Shown: positions 41,089 to 49,542 of the stretch, one piece after another
Layout of the letters: every line of letters starts with the position of its first letter
Numbering within the stretch: position 1 is the first letter of the stretch
DNA from: CADCTP01 sp963849885
GTDB taxonomy: Bacteria > Actinomycetota > Actinomycetes > Mycobacteriales > CADCTP01
DNA: 64,000 nucleotides
Direction: 5' to 3'
Assembly: GCA_963849885.1 (NCBI GenBank)
Contig: CAWKIV010000006.1
Coordinates: 868,001-932,000 of the forward strand
Notes under the pieces: model-generated
What the model saw: only the letters and a program-made list of their open reading frames with translations
What the model was told of the DNA's origin: nothing
Databases searched by the model: none
Position numbers and translations under genes: made by a program

Positions 41089-42078
41089 ATGAGCACGGGG
41101 AGAGTGCGTCGGCTGGTCGGCCTGGCGGCAGCGGGGCTGGCGGCGGTGCTCACGGCCGGGCTGGTCGCCGGTCTCGCCCGGCCCGAGCCGGCCGGCGCCC
41201 GGGAGGCGACGGCCCAGCCGGCGCTGCTGGGCCTGCTGAGCCCGCTGGAGCAGCTCGTCGGGGCGATCGACCCGCTGGTCCGCGCGCAGCTGCCGCTGGA
41301 CCCGCGGATGTACGGCGCCTACACCACCAGGCCGAGCCCGTCCCGGTGCGCGAACGGGTCGGACCGCTGCATCGACGTGACCATCGCGGACATGAGCCGC
41401 CGGTTCGACCGGCTGGCCCCGAGCTGCAACCACGACGCGATCTTCTCGCTGCTCTACCTGCGGGTGACCGAGCACTACAAGGACTTCGCGGCGGCCGGCA
41501 ACTTCCTCGACACCCGCCGGGTCAACTACGAGGACGCGGTCTTCAGCGACCTCTACACCGGGGCGTACGACGACTGGCACGCCGGCCGGCTCGGCATGGT
41601 GCCGCCGATCTGGCGGCTGGCCTTCGCCACCGCGGACAGCCGGCAGGCCTCCGGCACCGGCGACGCGCTGCTCGGCATGGCCGCGCACATCCTGCGCGAC
41701 CTGCCCTTCACGCTCTACCACATCGGGCTGGTCGACCACCGTGACCACCTCGCGGTGAACAGGATGCTCGAAGAGGTCTACGCGCCGGCGATCGACGAGC
41801 TGGGCCGCCGCTTCGACCCGAACATGGACGACCTGGCCATCGTGCCCGGCACCGACAAGACCTTCATGCAGCTGGTCGTGCAGTGGCGGGAGCAGGGCTT
41901 CCGCAACGCGCAGGCCCTGGCGGCCGCGCCGGACGCGGCGGCCCGGCAGCGGGTGGCGGACCGGATCGAGCGGGACGCCTGGGCCACCGGCCTCACCCTC
42001 TACCTCGGCACCCGCTACCCGGTGCAGGCGCTCACCGTGACCCGGGACGCGTACTGCGCGACCCACTGGAACACCTAG
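41089..42078 (+). CDS. DUF5995 secreted protein
   Basis: 329 aa. A signal peptide (RRLVGLAAAGLAAVLTAGLV) is followed by a mainly helical domain: CIDVTIADMSRRFDRLAPSC, FSLLYLRVTEHYKDFAAAG, LGMAAHILRDLPFTLYHIGL, DHRDHLAVNRMLEEVYAPAI. These match DUF5995, an uncharacterised family frequent in actinobacteria; the conserved His/Asp/Glu residues suggest a metal site. The GGAGG site 8 bases upstream fixes the ATG at 41089. The LAL-type regulator follows 7 bases later. Confidence 0.85.
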   Translation: MSTGRVRRLVGLAAAGLAAVLTAGLVAGLARPEPAGAREATAQPALLGLLSPLEQLVGAIDPLVRAQLPLDPRMYGAYTTRPSPSRCANGSDRCIDVTIADMSRRFDRLAPSCNHDAIFSLLYLRVTEHYKDFAAAGNFLDTRRVNYEDAVFSDLYTGAYDDWHAGRLGMVPPIWRLAFATADSRQASGTGDALLGMAAHILRDLPFTLYHIGLVDHRDHLAVNRMLEEVYAPAIDELGRRFDPNMDDLAIVPGTDKTFMQLVVQWREQGFRNAQALAAAPDAAARQRVADRIERDAWATGLTLYLGTRYPVQALTVTRDAYCATHWNT

Positions 42079-42085
42079 GACCCCG

Positions 42086-44902
42086 GTGTCGGTGCCCTGG
42101 CAGGCGTGCTCCTCCCGGCTGGTCGGAAGGTCGTCGGAGGTCGAGCACGTTGCCGGCCGCCTGCAGGAGGTGCGGGCCGGCGGCTCCGGCGGGCTGGTCG
42201 TGGTCAGCGGCGAGGCCGGCGTGGGCAAGTCCCGGCTGGTCCGGGAGGTGGCCACCGGCGCCGAGGCGAGCGGCCTGCAGGTGCTGACCGGCCGGGCGGT
42301 GCCGGCCGGCGAGCCGTACCGGCCGCTGGTCGAGGCGATGGGCGCGGCGCTGCGGGACCGGCCGATGCCGGACGACGACGCGCTGCGGCCTTACCTCCCG
42401 GTGCTGGCCGCGGTGCTGCCGGACGCCGAGGTGACCGGGCAGCGCACCGACCCGCGCGGCGGCGTGGTGCTCGGCGAGGCGGTGCTCCGGCTGCTGGCCG
42501 CGCTGGCCGACGGGGCCGGCACCGTGCTGGTGCTGGAGGACCTGCACTGGGTCGACCCGGACACGCTCACCGTGCTGACCTACCTGGCGCACGCGGCCGA
42601 GTCGACGCCGCTGCTGCTGCTGACCACCAGCCGGGAGGAGGACGGGCTGCCGGCGCCGCTGATGGAGCTGGTCGCCGCCTGCCAGGCGACCGTGCTGTCG
42701 CTGGGCCGCCTCGACGCCGACGACGTCCGCGAGGTGGTGGAGTCCTGCCTGGTCGGGCGGCCGCCGGACGAGGTGGTCGCGTTCGCGGTGGACAACGCGG
42801 ACGGGCTGCCGCTGCTGGTCGAGGAGCTGCTCACCGGGCTGGGCAGCGTCGGCGCGCTGACCCCGACCGGGCGGCTGGTCGGCCCGCTCACCCCCGGCGT
42901 GCCCCGCACGTTCGCGGCCACCGTGCTGCGCCGGGTCGCCGACCTGGACCCGGCCACCCGGACGGTGGTGCAGGCCGCGGCCGTGCTGGGCCGGCGGTTC
43001 GACTGGTCGCTGCTGCCGGACGTGACCGGGCTGTCCCGGGCCGACGTGCTGGCCGCGCTGCGCACCGCGGTGCGGACCGGGCTGGTGGTGGTGGACACCG
43101 GGGAGGCGTTCCGGTTCCGGCACGCGCTGACCGGGGACGCCATCGTCGACGACCTGCTGCCGCCGGAGCGCCGGACGCTGGCGCACGCGGCCGCGGAGAT
43201 CGTGGAGCGGCGCGACCCGGAGGCGTACGCGCTGGCGGCCGGGTTGCGGGCGGCCGCCGGCGAGGAGGAGCGGGCGGCCGAGCTGTCCGTGGCCGCCGGC
43301 CGGCAGGCGGTCCGCCGCGGCGCGCTGCACTCCGCCGACCTGCTGCTGGTCCGGGCCGCGGAGCTGGCCGGCGAGCGGGCCGGGCTGCAGGCGGAGGCGG
43401 AGCGGGCGCTGCTGGACGTGCTCGCGGCCAAGGGCGACGCCGAGCGCGCGCTGGAGCTGGGCGAGCGGCTGCTCGCCGGCGGCGACCCGGGCGTCCGGCT
43501 GGTGCTCGCCCAGGTGGCCGCGGACGCGGAGCGCTGGGACGTCGCGGCGGCGTACCTGACCGCGGTGCCGGAGAGCGACGACCCGCAGGTCGGGGTGCTG
43601 ACCGCCCGGCTGGCGCACGCCCGCGGCCGCCCCGCGCAGGCCACCGAGATGGCCAAGGCGGCGCTGGCCACCGCCCAGGCCCGCGAGCTGTGGTCGGTGG
43701 CCTGCCAGGCGCTGGAGGTGGTCGGCCGGGCGGCCCGGATCGCCGACGCGGACGCCGCCCGGGACGCGTTCGCCGCGGCCGAGCGGCTGGCCGCCGAGCA
43801 CGACCTGCCGCTGGACCGGGTCTCCGCGCTGCACGAGCTCGGCACCGTCGACCTGCTGCAGGACGGGTCGACCAGCCGGCTGGAGCGGGCCCGGTCGATG
43901 GCCGTGGACGCCGGCCTGCTCGGGCTGGCCGCCACCCTGGACGTGCAGATCTCCGCCGGGCTGCTGCACCGCGACGTCGACCGCGCGCTGACCTACGCGG
44001 CCCGCTCCGCCGACCTGGCCCGCCGGCTGCGGATGGACCGGCTGTGGGCGACGGCGGTCTACTTCCAGGCCGTCGTGCACGTGCACCGCGGCGAGGCCGA
44101 GGAGGTCGAGCGGTGCGTCCGGGAGGCGCTCGCGCTGGCCCCGGACGACCTGGACGTCAACGCCGGCATCTGGGGCGAGGTCCGGGCCCACGAGGCGCTG
44201 CTGGCCGACGACCGGGACCGGCTGGCGCAGTGCCTGGACAAGGCGATCGACTACCTGCGGCGCAGCCCCAGCACCACCCCGGCGCCGTTCGTCGGGCTGT
44301 GGGCGCTGGTCCGCACGCTGGACGACCGGGACGCCGCGAACGCCCGCGAGGAGGCCCTCCCGTCCTCGGTGAACTGGGAGAACGCGGCGCTGCTGGGCTA
44401 CGCGGAGGCGGTCGAGGCCGGCCGCCGGGGCCGCCGCCGGGACGCCGACCGAGCGGCCGAGGCCGCGGACACCGCGCTGGCCGACCTGCCCTGGTGGCGG
44501 CACCGGGTCCGGCTGCTGGTCGCCGACGCCGCGCGCACCGGCGGCTGGGGCGACCCGGTCGGCTGGGCCCGGGAGGCGCTGCCGGTCTTCGCCGCCCGCG
44601 GCGACAGCCGGCTGGCCAGCTGCTGCCGGGAGCTGCTGCGGCGGGCCGGCGCCCCGGTGCCGCGGCCGGGCCGCGGCGACACCCCGGTGCCGCCGGCGCT
44701 GCGGGCGATCGGCGTCACCAGCCGCGAGGTCGACGTGCTGCAGCTGATGGCCGAGGGGCTGACCAACACCGGCATCGCGCAGAAGCTGGTGCTCTCCCCG
44801 CGCACGGTCGAGACGCACGTCGCCAACCTCGTCGCCAAGACCGGGGTGGCCAACCGGGCCGGGTTGGTGGAGCTCGCTAAGTCAGGGCATCTGGGCAGCT
44901 AA
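42086..44902 (+). CDS. LAL-family LuxR-type transcriptional regulator
   Basis: 938 aa. N-terminal AAA/STAND ATPase: Walker A VSGEAGVGKSRLVREVA, Walker B VLVLEDLHWVDPDTLTVL. The long middle is helical, TPR-like. The C-terminal LuxR helix-turn-helix is GVTSREVDVLQLMAEGLTNT, then LSPRTVETHVANLVAKTGV. Large ATP-binding LuxR regulators usually activate catabolic or secondary-metabolite genes. The preceding DUF5995 gene is 7 bases away, suggesting co-expression; the direct target cannot be read here. Confidence 0.9.
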   Translation: MSVPWQACSSRLVGRSSEVEHVAGRLQEVRAGGSGGLVVVSGEAGVGKSRLVREVATGAEASGLQVLTGRAVPAGEPYRPLVEAMGAALRDRPMPDDDALRPYLPVLAAVLPDAEVTGQRTDPRGGVVLGEAVLRLLAALADGAGTVLVLEDLHWVDPDTLTVLTYLAHAAESTPLLLLTTSREEDGLPAPLMELVAACQATVLSLGRLDADDVREVVESCLVGRPPDEVVAFAVDNADGLPLLVEELLTGLGSVGALTPTGRLVGPLTPGVPRTFAATVLRRVADLDPATRTVVQAAAVLGRRFDWSLLPDVTGLSRADVLAALRTAVRTGLVVVDTGEAFRFRHALTGDAIVDDLLPPERRTLAHAAAEIVERRDPEAYALAAGLRAAAGEEERAAELSVAAGRQAVRRGALHSADLLLVRAAELAGERAGLQAEAERALLDVLAAKGDAERALELGERLLAGGDPGVRLVLAQVAADAERWDVAAAYLTAVPESDDPQVGVLTARLAHARGRPAQATEMAKAALATAQARELWSVACQALEVVGRAARIADADAARDAFAAAERLAAEHDLPLDRVSALHELGTVDLLQDGSTSRLERARSMAVDAGLLGLAATLDVQISAGLLHRDVDRALTYAARSADLARRLRMDRLWATAVYFQAVVHVHRGEAEEVERCVREALALAPDDLDVNAGIWGEVRAHEALLADDRDRLAQCLDKAIDYLRRSPSTTPAPFVGLWALVRTLDDRDAANAREEALPSSVNWENAALLGYAEAVEAGRRGRRRDADRAAEAADTALADLPWWRHRVRLLVADAARTGGWGDPVGWAREALPVFAARGDSRLASCCRELLRRAGAPVPRPGRGDTPVPPALRAIGVTSREVDVLQLMAEGLTNTGIAQKLVLSPRTVETHVANLVAKTGVANRAGLVELAKSGHLGS

Positions 44903-45028
44903 GTCCGGATCCCGCGCCGGCGTGACACCTCCGCCCGGCGGGCACGCTGCATGGTGGGGACGACGCCCGCAACGAACGGTCCGGCGCGGCACGTGGGAAC
45001 CTGCTGAGGGAACGGGGGGCCCCGGAGG

Positions 45029-45062
45029 ACGACCGGGACGCTCTCCGTGCAAGTCCCGTCGT
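45029..45062. terminator. Hairpin between convergent LAL regulator and YihY genes
   Basis: ACGAC-GGGAC (45029-45039, one bulged C) pairs with GTCCCGTCGT (45053-45062) around a 13-base loop. It lies in the 186-base gap between convergent genes, so it can terminate both. I see no gene in the gap; a riboswitch is not supported because the flanking genes both end here. Confidence 0.5.
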
Positions 45063-45088
45063 GCCGGCCGTGGAGCCTCGGGGGAAGC

Positions 45089-46117
45089 TCAGTGCGGGCG
45101 TCGCCCCCGCCGGTCCTGCTGCGGCGCGTCCTCCTCCGGGGGCGGCTGGTCGAAGTCGACCTCCACCGTCTCGAAGCCCTTGTGCCGCTCGGTCTCCGCG
45201 TACGACGCGTACGCCTTGCGGTCCCCCCGGGTCAGGTGCACGTCGTCGGTGAACGGGGTGAGCAGGCTGCGCGGCCACAGCCGCCGGGCCCGGACCACGT
45301 TGACCTCGGCCCCGAGCACGACCGCGCACGCGGACAGGTAGAGCCACACCAGCAGACCCAGCACGACGCCGAACAGCCCGTACGCGGCGCTGGTGCCGCG
45401 CAGCGTGTTGCCGAGGTAGTAGGTGCCGACCGACTGCAGCAGCTGCCAGGCCAGCGCCGCGCCGACCGCGCCCGGCAGCACGTCCCGCTTGCGCACCGAC
45501 TCGCCGGTGAGCAGCCGGAAGGCGAGCACCAGCAGCGCCACGTTGAGCGCCACCGAGGCGACCAGCGCGCCGATCCGGAAGCCGGCGCCGATCTCGGCGT
45601 CCCCGATCCGGTCGGCCACCGTGGTCAGCGCGGACAGCGCGGTGGACACGATCACGCCGAGCCCGACGATGAGCAGCATGAGCAGGCTGCGCAGCCGGGC
45701 CTTGACCGGGTTGGGCCGGGCGTTGCGGGGCACCGCCCAGACCTTGTTGAACGCGTTCTGCGCGGCCTGCACGACGCCGAGGCTGCCGTAGAGCCCGCCG
45801 ACCAGGCCGACCACCACCGCGACCGCGCTGCCGCGCAGCGACTGCACATTTTCCGCCAGCTGCTGGCCGATCACCGGGAACCGGCTCAGCGCCGAGTCGA
45901 GCACCTGCTCCTGCAGGTCCGGGTTGTCGTGCAGGGCGAAGCCGAGCACCGAGGTGAGCAGCAGCAGCAGCGGGAACAGCGACAGGAACGCGTAGTACGT
46001 GATCATCGCGGTCAGGTAGTTGCCCTGGTCGTCGACGAACTTGTAGACCACGGCCAGCGGGAAGCCGGCGGCCGGGTGCCGGCGCTGGAAGCGGTCGAGC
46101 CGGCCGGCGAGGTCCAC
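45089..46117 (-). CDS. YihY/virulence factor BrkB family membrane protein
   Basis: 342 aa. Family hallmarks: GNYLTAMITYYAFLSLFPLLL, LYGSLGVVQAAQNAFNKVWAV, GAALAWQLLQSVGTYYL and GLFGVVLGLLVWLYLSACAVVLGAEVN split over the last helices. About six helices with a charged C-terminal tail. The family was once named RNase BN by error; the role is unknown, perhaps a transporter or envelope protein. Confidence 0.92.
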   Translation of the reverse strand: MDLAGRLDRFQRRHPAAGFPLAVVYKFVDDQGNYLTAMITYYAFLSLFPLLLLLTSVLGFALHDNPDLQEQVLDSALSRFPVIGQQLAENVQSLRGSAVAVVVGLVGGLYGSLGVVQAAQNAFNKVWAVPRNARPNPVKARLRSLLMLLIVGLGVIVSTALSALTTVADRIGDAEIGAGFRIGALVASVALNVALLVLAFRLLTGESVRKRDVLPGAVGAALAWQLLQSVGTYYLGNTLRGTSAAYGLFGVVLGLLVWLYLSACAVVLGAEVNVVRARRLWPRSLLTPFTDDVHLTRGDRKAYASYAETERHKGFETVEVDFDQPPPEEDAPQQDRRGRRPH

Positions 46118-46188
46118 GAGGTGCAGCGTGTCACGGCGGCTGCCGGCGCGGGCGGTCGCGCCCTACCGGAGCCCGGCGCCGGCTCGGC

Positions 46189-47106
46189 TCAGCCGCCCGG
46201 CTGGTCGCCCCGGTCGGTCTGCTCGGCCAGGAAGCGCTCCAGCTCGGCGCCCAGCTCGTCCGCGGTCGGCAGCGGGCCGCTCTCCCCGGCCAGCAGGTCG
46301 TTGCCCCGCCCGGCCACGTACGCGTCGTACTGCTCCTCCAGCGCCCGCACCACCGTGGCCACCTCGTCCGACCGCTCCACCTGGCCGTCCACGTCGGCCC
46401 GGACGGCGGCCGCGGCCGACCGCAGCTCGTCGGTGACCAGCTCCAGCCCGGTCGCCGAGGACACCGCCTCCAGCAGCGTCTGGGCGGCCTCCGGGTAGTC
46501 GGTCTGGGCCAGGTAGTGCGGCACGTGCACGGCGAAGCCCATCGCGTCCCGGCCGGCCTGGCCGAGCCGGAACTCCAGCAGGTGGGCGGCGCTGCCGGGC
46601 ACCTGCACCCGCTGCAGCCAGGGCCGGTGGTCGGCGATCAGCTCCTGCCGGCTGGCGTGCGCGGTCACCCCGAGCGGGCGGGTGTGCGGCACCGCCATCG
46701 GGATCGCGTTGAGCCCGACCGAGACCCGCACCCCGAGCTGCTCGCACAGCCCGCGGACGGCGGCCGCGAAGCGCTCCCACTGCACGTCCGGCTCCGGCCC
46801 GTCCAGCAGCAGGAACCGGGTCCCGGCGGTGTCCTGCAGCGCCTGCACCCGGATCCGCGGGTCGTCGTAGCTCTCCCAGTGGTCCTCGACGAAGAGCATC
46901 GCCGGCCGGCGGGCCCGGTAGTCGTAGAGCTGGTCGGCGTCGAAGTCGGCGACGTCCACCGGGTCGCCGGCCGACCGCAGCTGCTCGGCGGCCAGCCGGG
47001 CCGCCCCGGCGGCGTCGACGAAGCCGGTCATCGCCACCACCAGCACCGGGGCGTCCAGCTCCGGCAGCTCGCCGGCCAGGTCGTACAGCTCTCGCGGGTC
47101 CAGCAC
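46189..47106 (-). CDS. PAC2-family protein
   Basis: 305 aa from the GTG at 47106, with GAGGAAG 9 bases upstream. The PAC2 fold is visible: VLVVAMTGFVDAAGAARLAA, FDADQLYDYRARRPAMLFVE, GLNAIPMAVPHTRPLGVTAH, and AMGFAVHVPHYLAQTDYPEA. PAC2 proteins are named after proteasome assembly chaperones; actinobacterial members are ATP-dependent or carboxylate-amine-linked proteins of unclear role. The C-terminal 40 residues are acidic. Confidence 0.88.
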   Translation of the reverse strand: MLDPRELYDLAGELPELDAPVLVVAMTGFVDAAGAARLAAEQLRSAGDPVDVADFDADQLYDYRARRPAMLFVEDHWESYDDPRIRVQALQDTAGTRFLLLDGPEPDVQWERFAAAVRGLCEQLGVRVSVGLNAIPMAVPHTRPLGVTAHASRQELIADHRPWLQRVQVPGSAAHLLEFRLGQAGRDAMGFAVHVPHYLAQTDYPEAAQTLLEAVSSATGLELVTDELRSAAAAVRADVDGQVERSDEVATVVRALEEQYDAYVAGRGNDLLAGESGPLPTADELGAELERFLAEQTDRGDQPGG

Positions 47107-47205
47107 GGGTGCCACTTCCTCACACCGCCGGGATCGGCGGTCTCCTGGTGCACAAGCTCCCTGTGCCACCCATTCAATCCCGTCGCCCACCCGCCGTCCT
47201 CACCC

Positions 47206-47319
47206 GGGCGCGGGACACTGGCCCGGGTCACCGTGCCCGGCGCCGGCCACCTGCCCTGGCTCGAGGCCCCGGAGCCCACCCTCCGCGCCCTGCGCGACTT
47301 CCTGGCTGGCGACGGCTAG
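47206..47319 (+). pseudogene. 3' remnant of an alpha/beta-hydrolase gene
   Basis: The plus-strand frame ending at the TAG 47317-47319 reads ARVTVPGAGHLPWLEAPEPT and LRALRDFLAG. This is the usual C-terminal block of an alpha/beta hydrolase, with the catalytic His in GAGHLPWLE. Nothing upstream of about 47206 continues the fold; instead there is the spacer and the PAC2 gene on the other strand. It is therefore a truncated gene end. Its stop overlaps the helR stop by 3 bases. Confidence 0.65.
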
Positions 47320-49496
47320 AAGCCGGGCGGCAGCGGGCGCGCGTGCAGCACGTGCAGCCGCTGGGTGGCCCGGGTGATCGCGACGTAGAGGTCGTTGGCG
47401 CCGCGCCGGGACTCGGCCAGGATCCCGGCCGGCTCGACCAGCACCACGGTGTCGAACTCCAGCCCCTTGGCCTGCTCGACGGTCAGCACGGACACCCGGG
47501 ACCGGTCCGGCTCGGCCAGCCGGTCCGCCGCCGCGGCCAGCGCCGGAGCCGTGGCGCGCGGCGCGATCACCGCGAGCGTGCCGGTCTCCAGCAGGTCCAG
47601 CTCGGCCCGCACCACCGGCTCCACCCCGGCCGGCAGCTCGACCCGGGTGAGCACCGGCGGCCACCGGCCCTCGCGGGGCGAGCCGGGCTCCTCGACCGGC
47701 ACCCCGGCGGCCCGCAGCACCGCGGTGGCCAGCGCCATCACCGCCCGCGGGGTCCGGTAGTTCACGGTCAGCGTCTCCACCGCGGCCCGCTCCCGCACGT
47801 ACGGCCGGAGGGTGGCCGTCCAGGACGACACCCCGGCCAGCGCGCCGGTCTGGGCGATGTCGCCGACGATCGTCATCGACCGGGCCGGGCAGCGGCGCAT
47901 CAGCACCCGCCAGGCCATCGGGGACAGCTCCTGCGCCTCGTCCACCACGACGTGGCCGAAGGTCCACTCCCGGTCCCCGGTCGCGCGCTCGGCGACGGTG
48001 AGCCGCTCCGGGTCGGCCGACCACCGGGCGGCCAGGTCCTCGGCGGTGACCAGGCCGGCGGCCGGCGAGTCCCGCAGCACCTGCCGGGCGTACTCGACCT
48101 CGGCCCGCCGGGCCGCCTCCGCCGCACCCGTGCCGGCCGGGGCGTCGAGCGGGCCGAGCAGCTCGGCCGCCTCGTCCAGCAGCGGCACGTCCGCCGGCGT
48201 CCACGGGGCCCGGCGGTCCCGGGCCAGCCGGGCCCGGTCCCGGTCGGACAGCGCCGGGGCCGCCGCCGCCAGCCGGGCCGGGTCCGCGTACAGGTCGCGG
48301 AGCAGCCGCTCCGGGCTCAGCGGCGGCCAGCAGCCGTTGAGCTCCCGCCGGACGTCCTTGGCCTCGCGCAGCTCGGCCATCAGCGCGGCCCGGTCGTCGG
48401 CGGGCAGCCGCAGCCCGGGGATCGCCCCGAGCCGGTCGGCCAGCACGCCGAGCAGCTGCCGGACGAAGGTGACCCGGGCCGCGTTGTGCGGCTTGCCGGA
48501 CCGGCGGGCCCGCTCGTGCGCCGCCCGCACGTCCGCCGGCCGCAGCTCGATCGACGCGCCGTCGACGTCCAGCCGGACCGGCGCGGGCAGCGGCCGCTGC
48601 CGGTCCCGGACCGCCTTGGCCAGCACCCGGGCCATCCGCGCGTCACCCTTGACCGCGGCCACCTCCGGGTCCTCGTCGGCCACCGCGTCCACCCCGGGGT
48701 AGAGCTGGCCCGGGGTGACCAGCACCGCCGCGTCGGCCTCGCCGAGCGCCGGCAGCACCTGGTCGATGTAGCGCAGGAAGCGCCGGTTGGGCCCGACCAG
48801 CAGCACGCCGGAGGCCGCGATCCGGTCCCGGTGGGTGTAGAGCAGGTACGCGGTGCGGTGCAGCGCCACCGCGGTCTTGCCGGTGCCGGGGGCGCCCTGC
48901 ACGACCAGCACGCCGGGCAGCGGCGCCCGGATCACCCGGTCCTGCTCGGCCTGGATGGTGCCGACGATGTCCCGCATCCGCCCGGTCCGGGCCGCGTCCA
49001 GCGCGACCAGCAGCGCGCCGTCGCCGGCGATCGCGGTGCCGTCCCGGTCCGCGTCGAACGCGTCCAGGTCCAGCACCTCGTCCTCGATGCCGGTGACCTG
49101 GCGGTCCCGGGTGGCCAGCTGCCGGCGGCGGACCACCCCGGCCGGCCGCACCGCGGTGGCCCGGTAGAACGGCTCGGCCGCCGGGGCCCGCCAGTCGACC
49201 AGCAGCTGCCGGTGCTCGTCGTCGGCCAGCCCGACCCGGCCGACGTACCGGCGCTCGCCGTCGAGCAGGTCGAGCCGGCCGAAGCAGAGCCGGTCCTCCA
49301 CCCCGCGCAGCTGCCGCACCCGGGCCGCGTGCAGCGCCACGAACGCGTCCCGCTCGGTCCGGGCGGCCGGCGTGCCGGTGGTCGGCGCGCGGCGCACCCG
49401 GGCCAGCGCCTCGTCGCTGCGCTGCCGCAGCTCGTCCAGCCGCGTGTACAGCGTGTCGAGGTGCTGCTGTTCGGCCTTCCGCTCGGCGTCGAGCAA
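47316..49496 (-). CDS. helR: HelR-type RNA polymerase-recycling ATPase (HelD/UvrD superfamily)
   Basis: 726 aa from a TTG at 49496, with AAGGGA upstream. The N-terminal coiled coil (KAEQQHLDTLYTRLDELRQR) is the part that reaches into RNA polymerase in HelD proteins. SF1 motifs: Walker A VVQGAPGTGKTAVALHRTAY, Walker B HVVVDEAQELSPMAWRVLMR, VGDIAQTGAL, VNYRTPRAVM, EQAKGLEFDTVVLVEPAG and ITRATQRL. HelR displaces rifamycin-bound or stalled polymerase in actinobacteria. I found no clear rifamycin-associated element upstream, so induction by rifamycins is unproven. Confidence 0.85.
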   Translation of the reverse strand: MLDAERKAEQQHLDTLYTRLDELRQRSDEALARVRRAPTTGTPAARTERDAFVALHAARVRQLRGVEDRLCFGRLDLLDGERRYVGRVGLADDEHRQLLVDWRAPAAEPFYRATAVRPAGVVRRRQLATRDRQVTGIEDEVLDLDAFDADRDGTAIAGDGALLVALDAARTGRMRDIVGTIQAEQDRVIRAPLPGVLVVQGAPGTGKTAVALHRTAYLLYTHRDRIAASGVLLVGPNRRFLRYIDQVLPALGEADAAVLVTPGQLYPGVDAVADEDPEVAAVKGDARMARVLAKAVRDRQRPLPAPVRLDVDGASIELRPADVRAAHERARRSGKPHNAARVTFVRQLLGVLADRLGAIPGLRLPADDRAALMAELREAKDVRRELNGCWPPLSPERLLRDLYADPARLAAAAPALSDRDRARLARDRRAPWTPADVPLLDEAAELLGPLDAPAGTGAAEAARRAEVEYARQVLRDSPAAGLVTAEDLAARWSADPERLTVAERATGDREWTFGHVVVDEAQELSPMAWRVLMRRCPARSMTIVGDIAQTGALAGVSSWTATLRPYVRERAAVETLTVNYRTPRAVMALATAVLRAAGVPVEEPGSPREGRWPPVLTRVELPAGVEPVVRAELDLLETGTLAVIAPRATAPALAAAADRLAEPDRSRVSVLTVEQAKGLEFDTVVLVEPAGILAESRRGANDLYVAITRATQRLHVLHARPLPPGF

Positions 49497-49542
49497 CGGG
49501 ATCCCTTCGGCGTGGACGGCGGGGCCCCATTCTGCCCGGGTC

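Noticed and set aside
44903..45088. Cobalamin-type riboswitch between the LAL regulator and YihY genes
   Set aside because: No B12 box, and both flanking genes end in this gap, so no gene would be controlled.
49497..49542. Rifamycin-associated element upstream of helR
   Set aside because: The short upstream region does not contain the expected long GGGG...CCCC palindrome; only GGGGCCCC-type chance symmetry.
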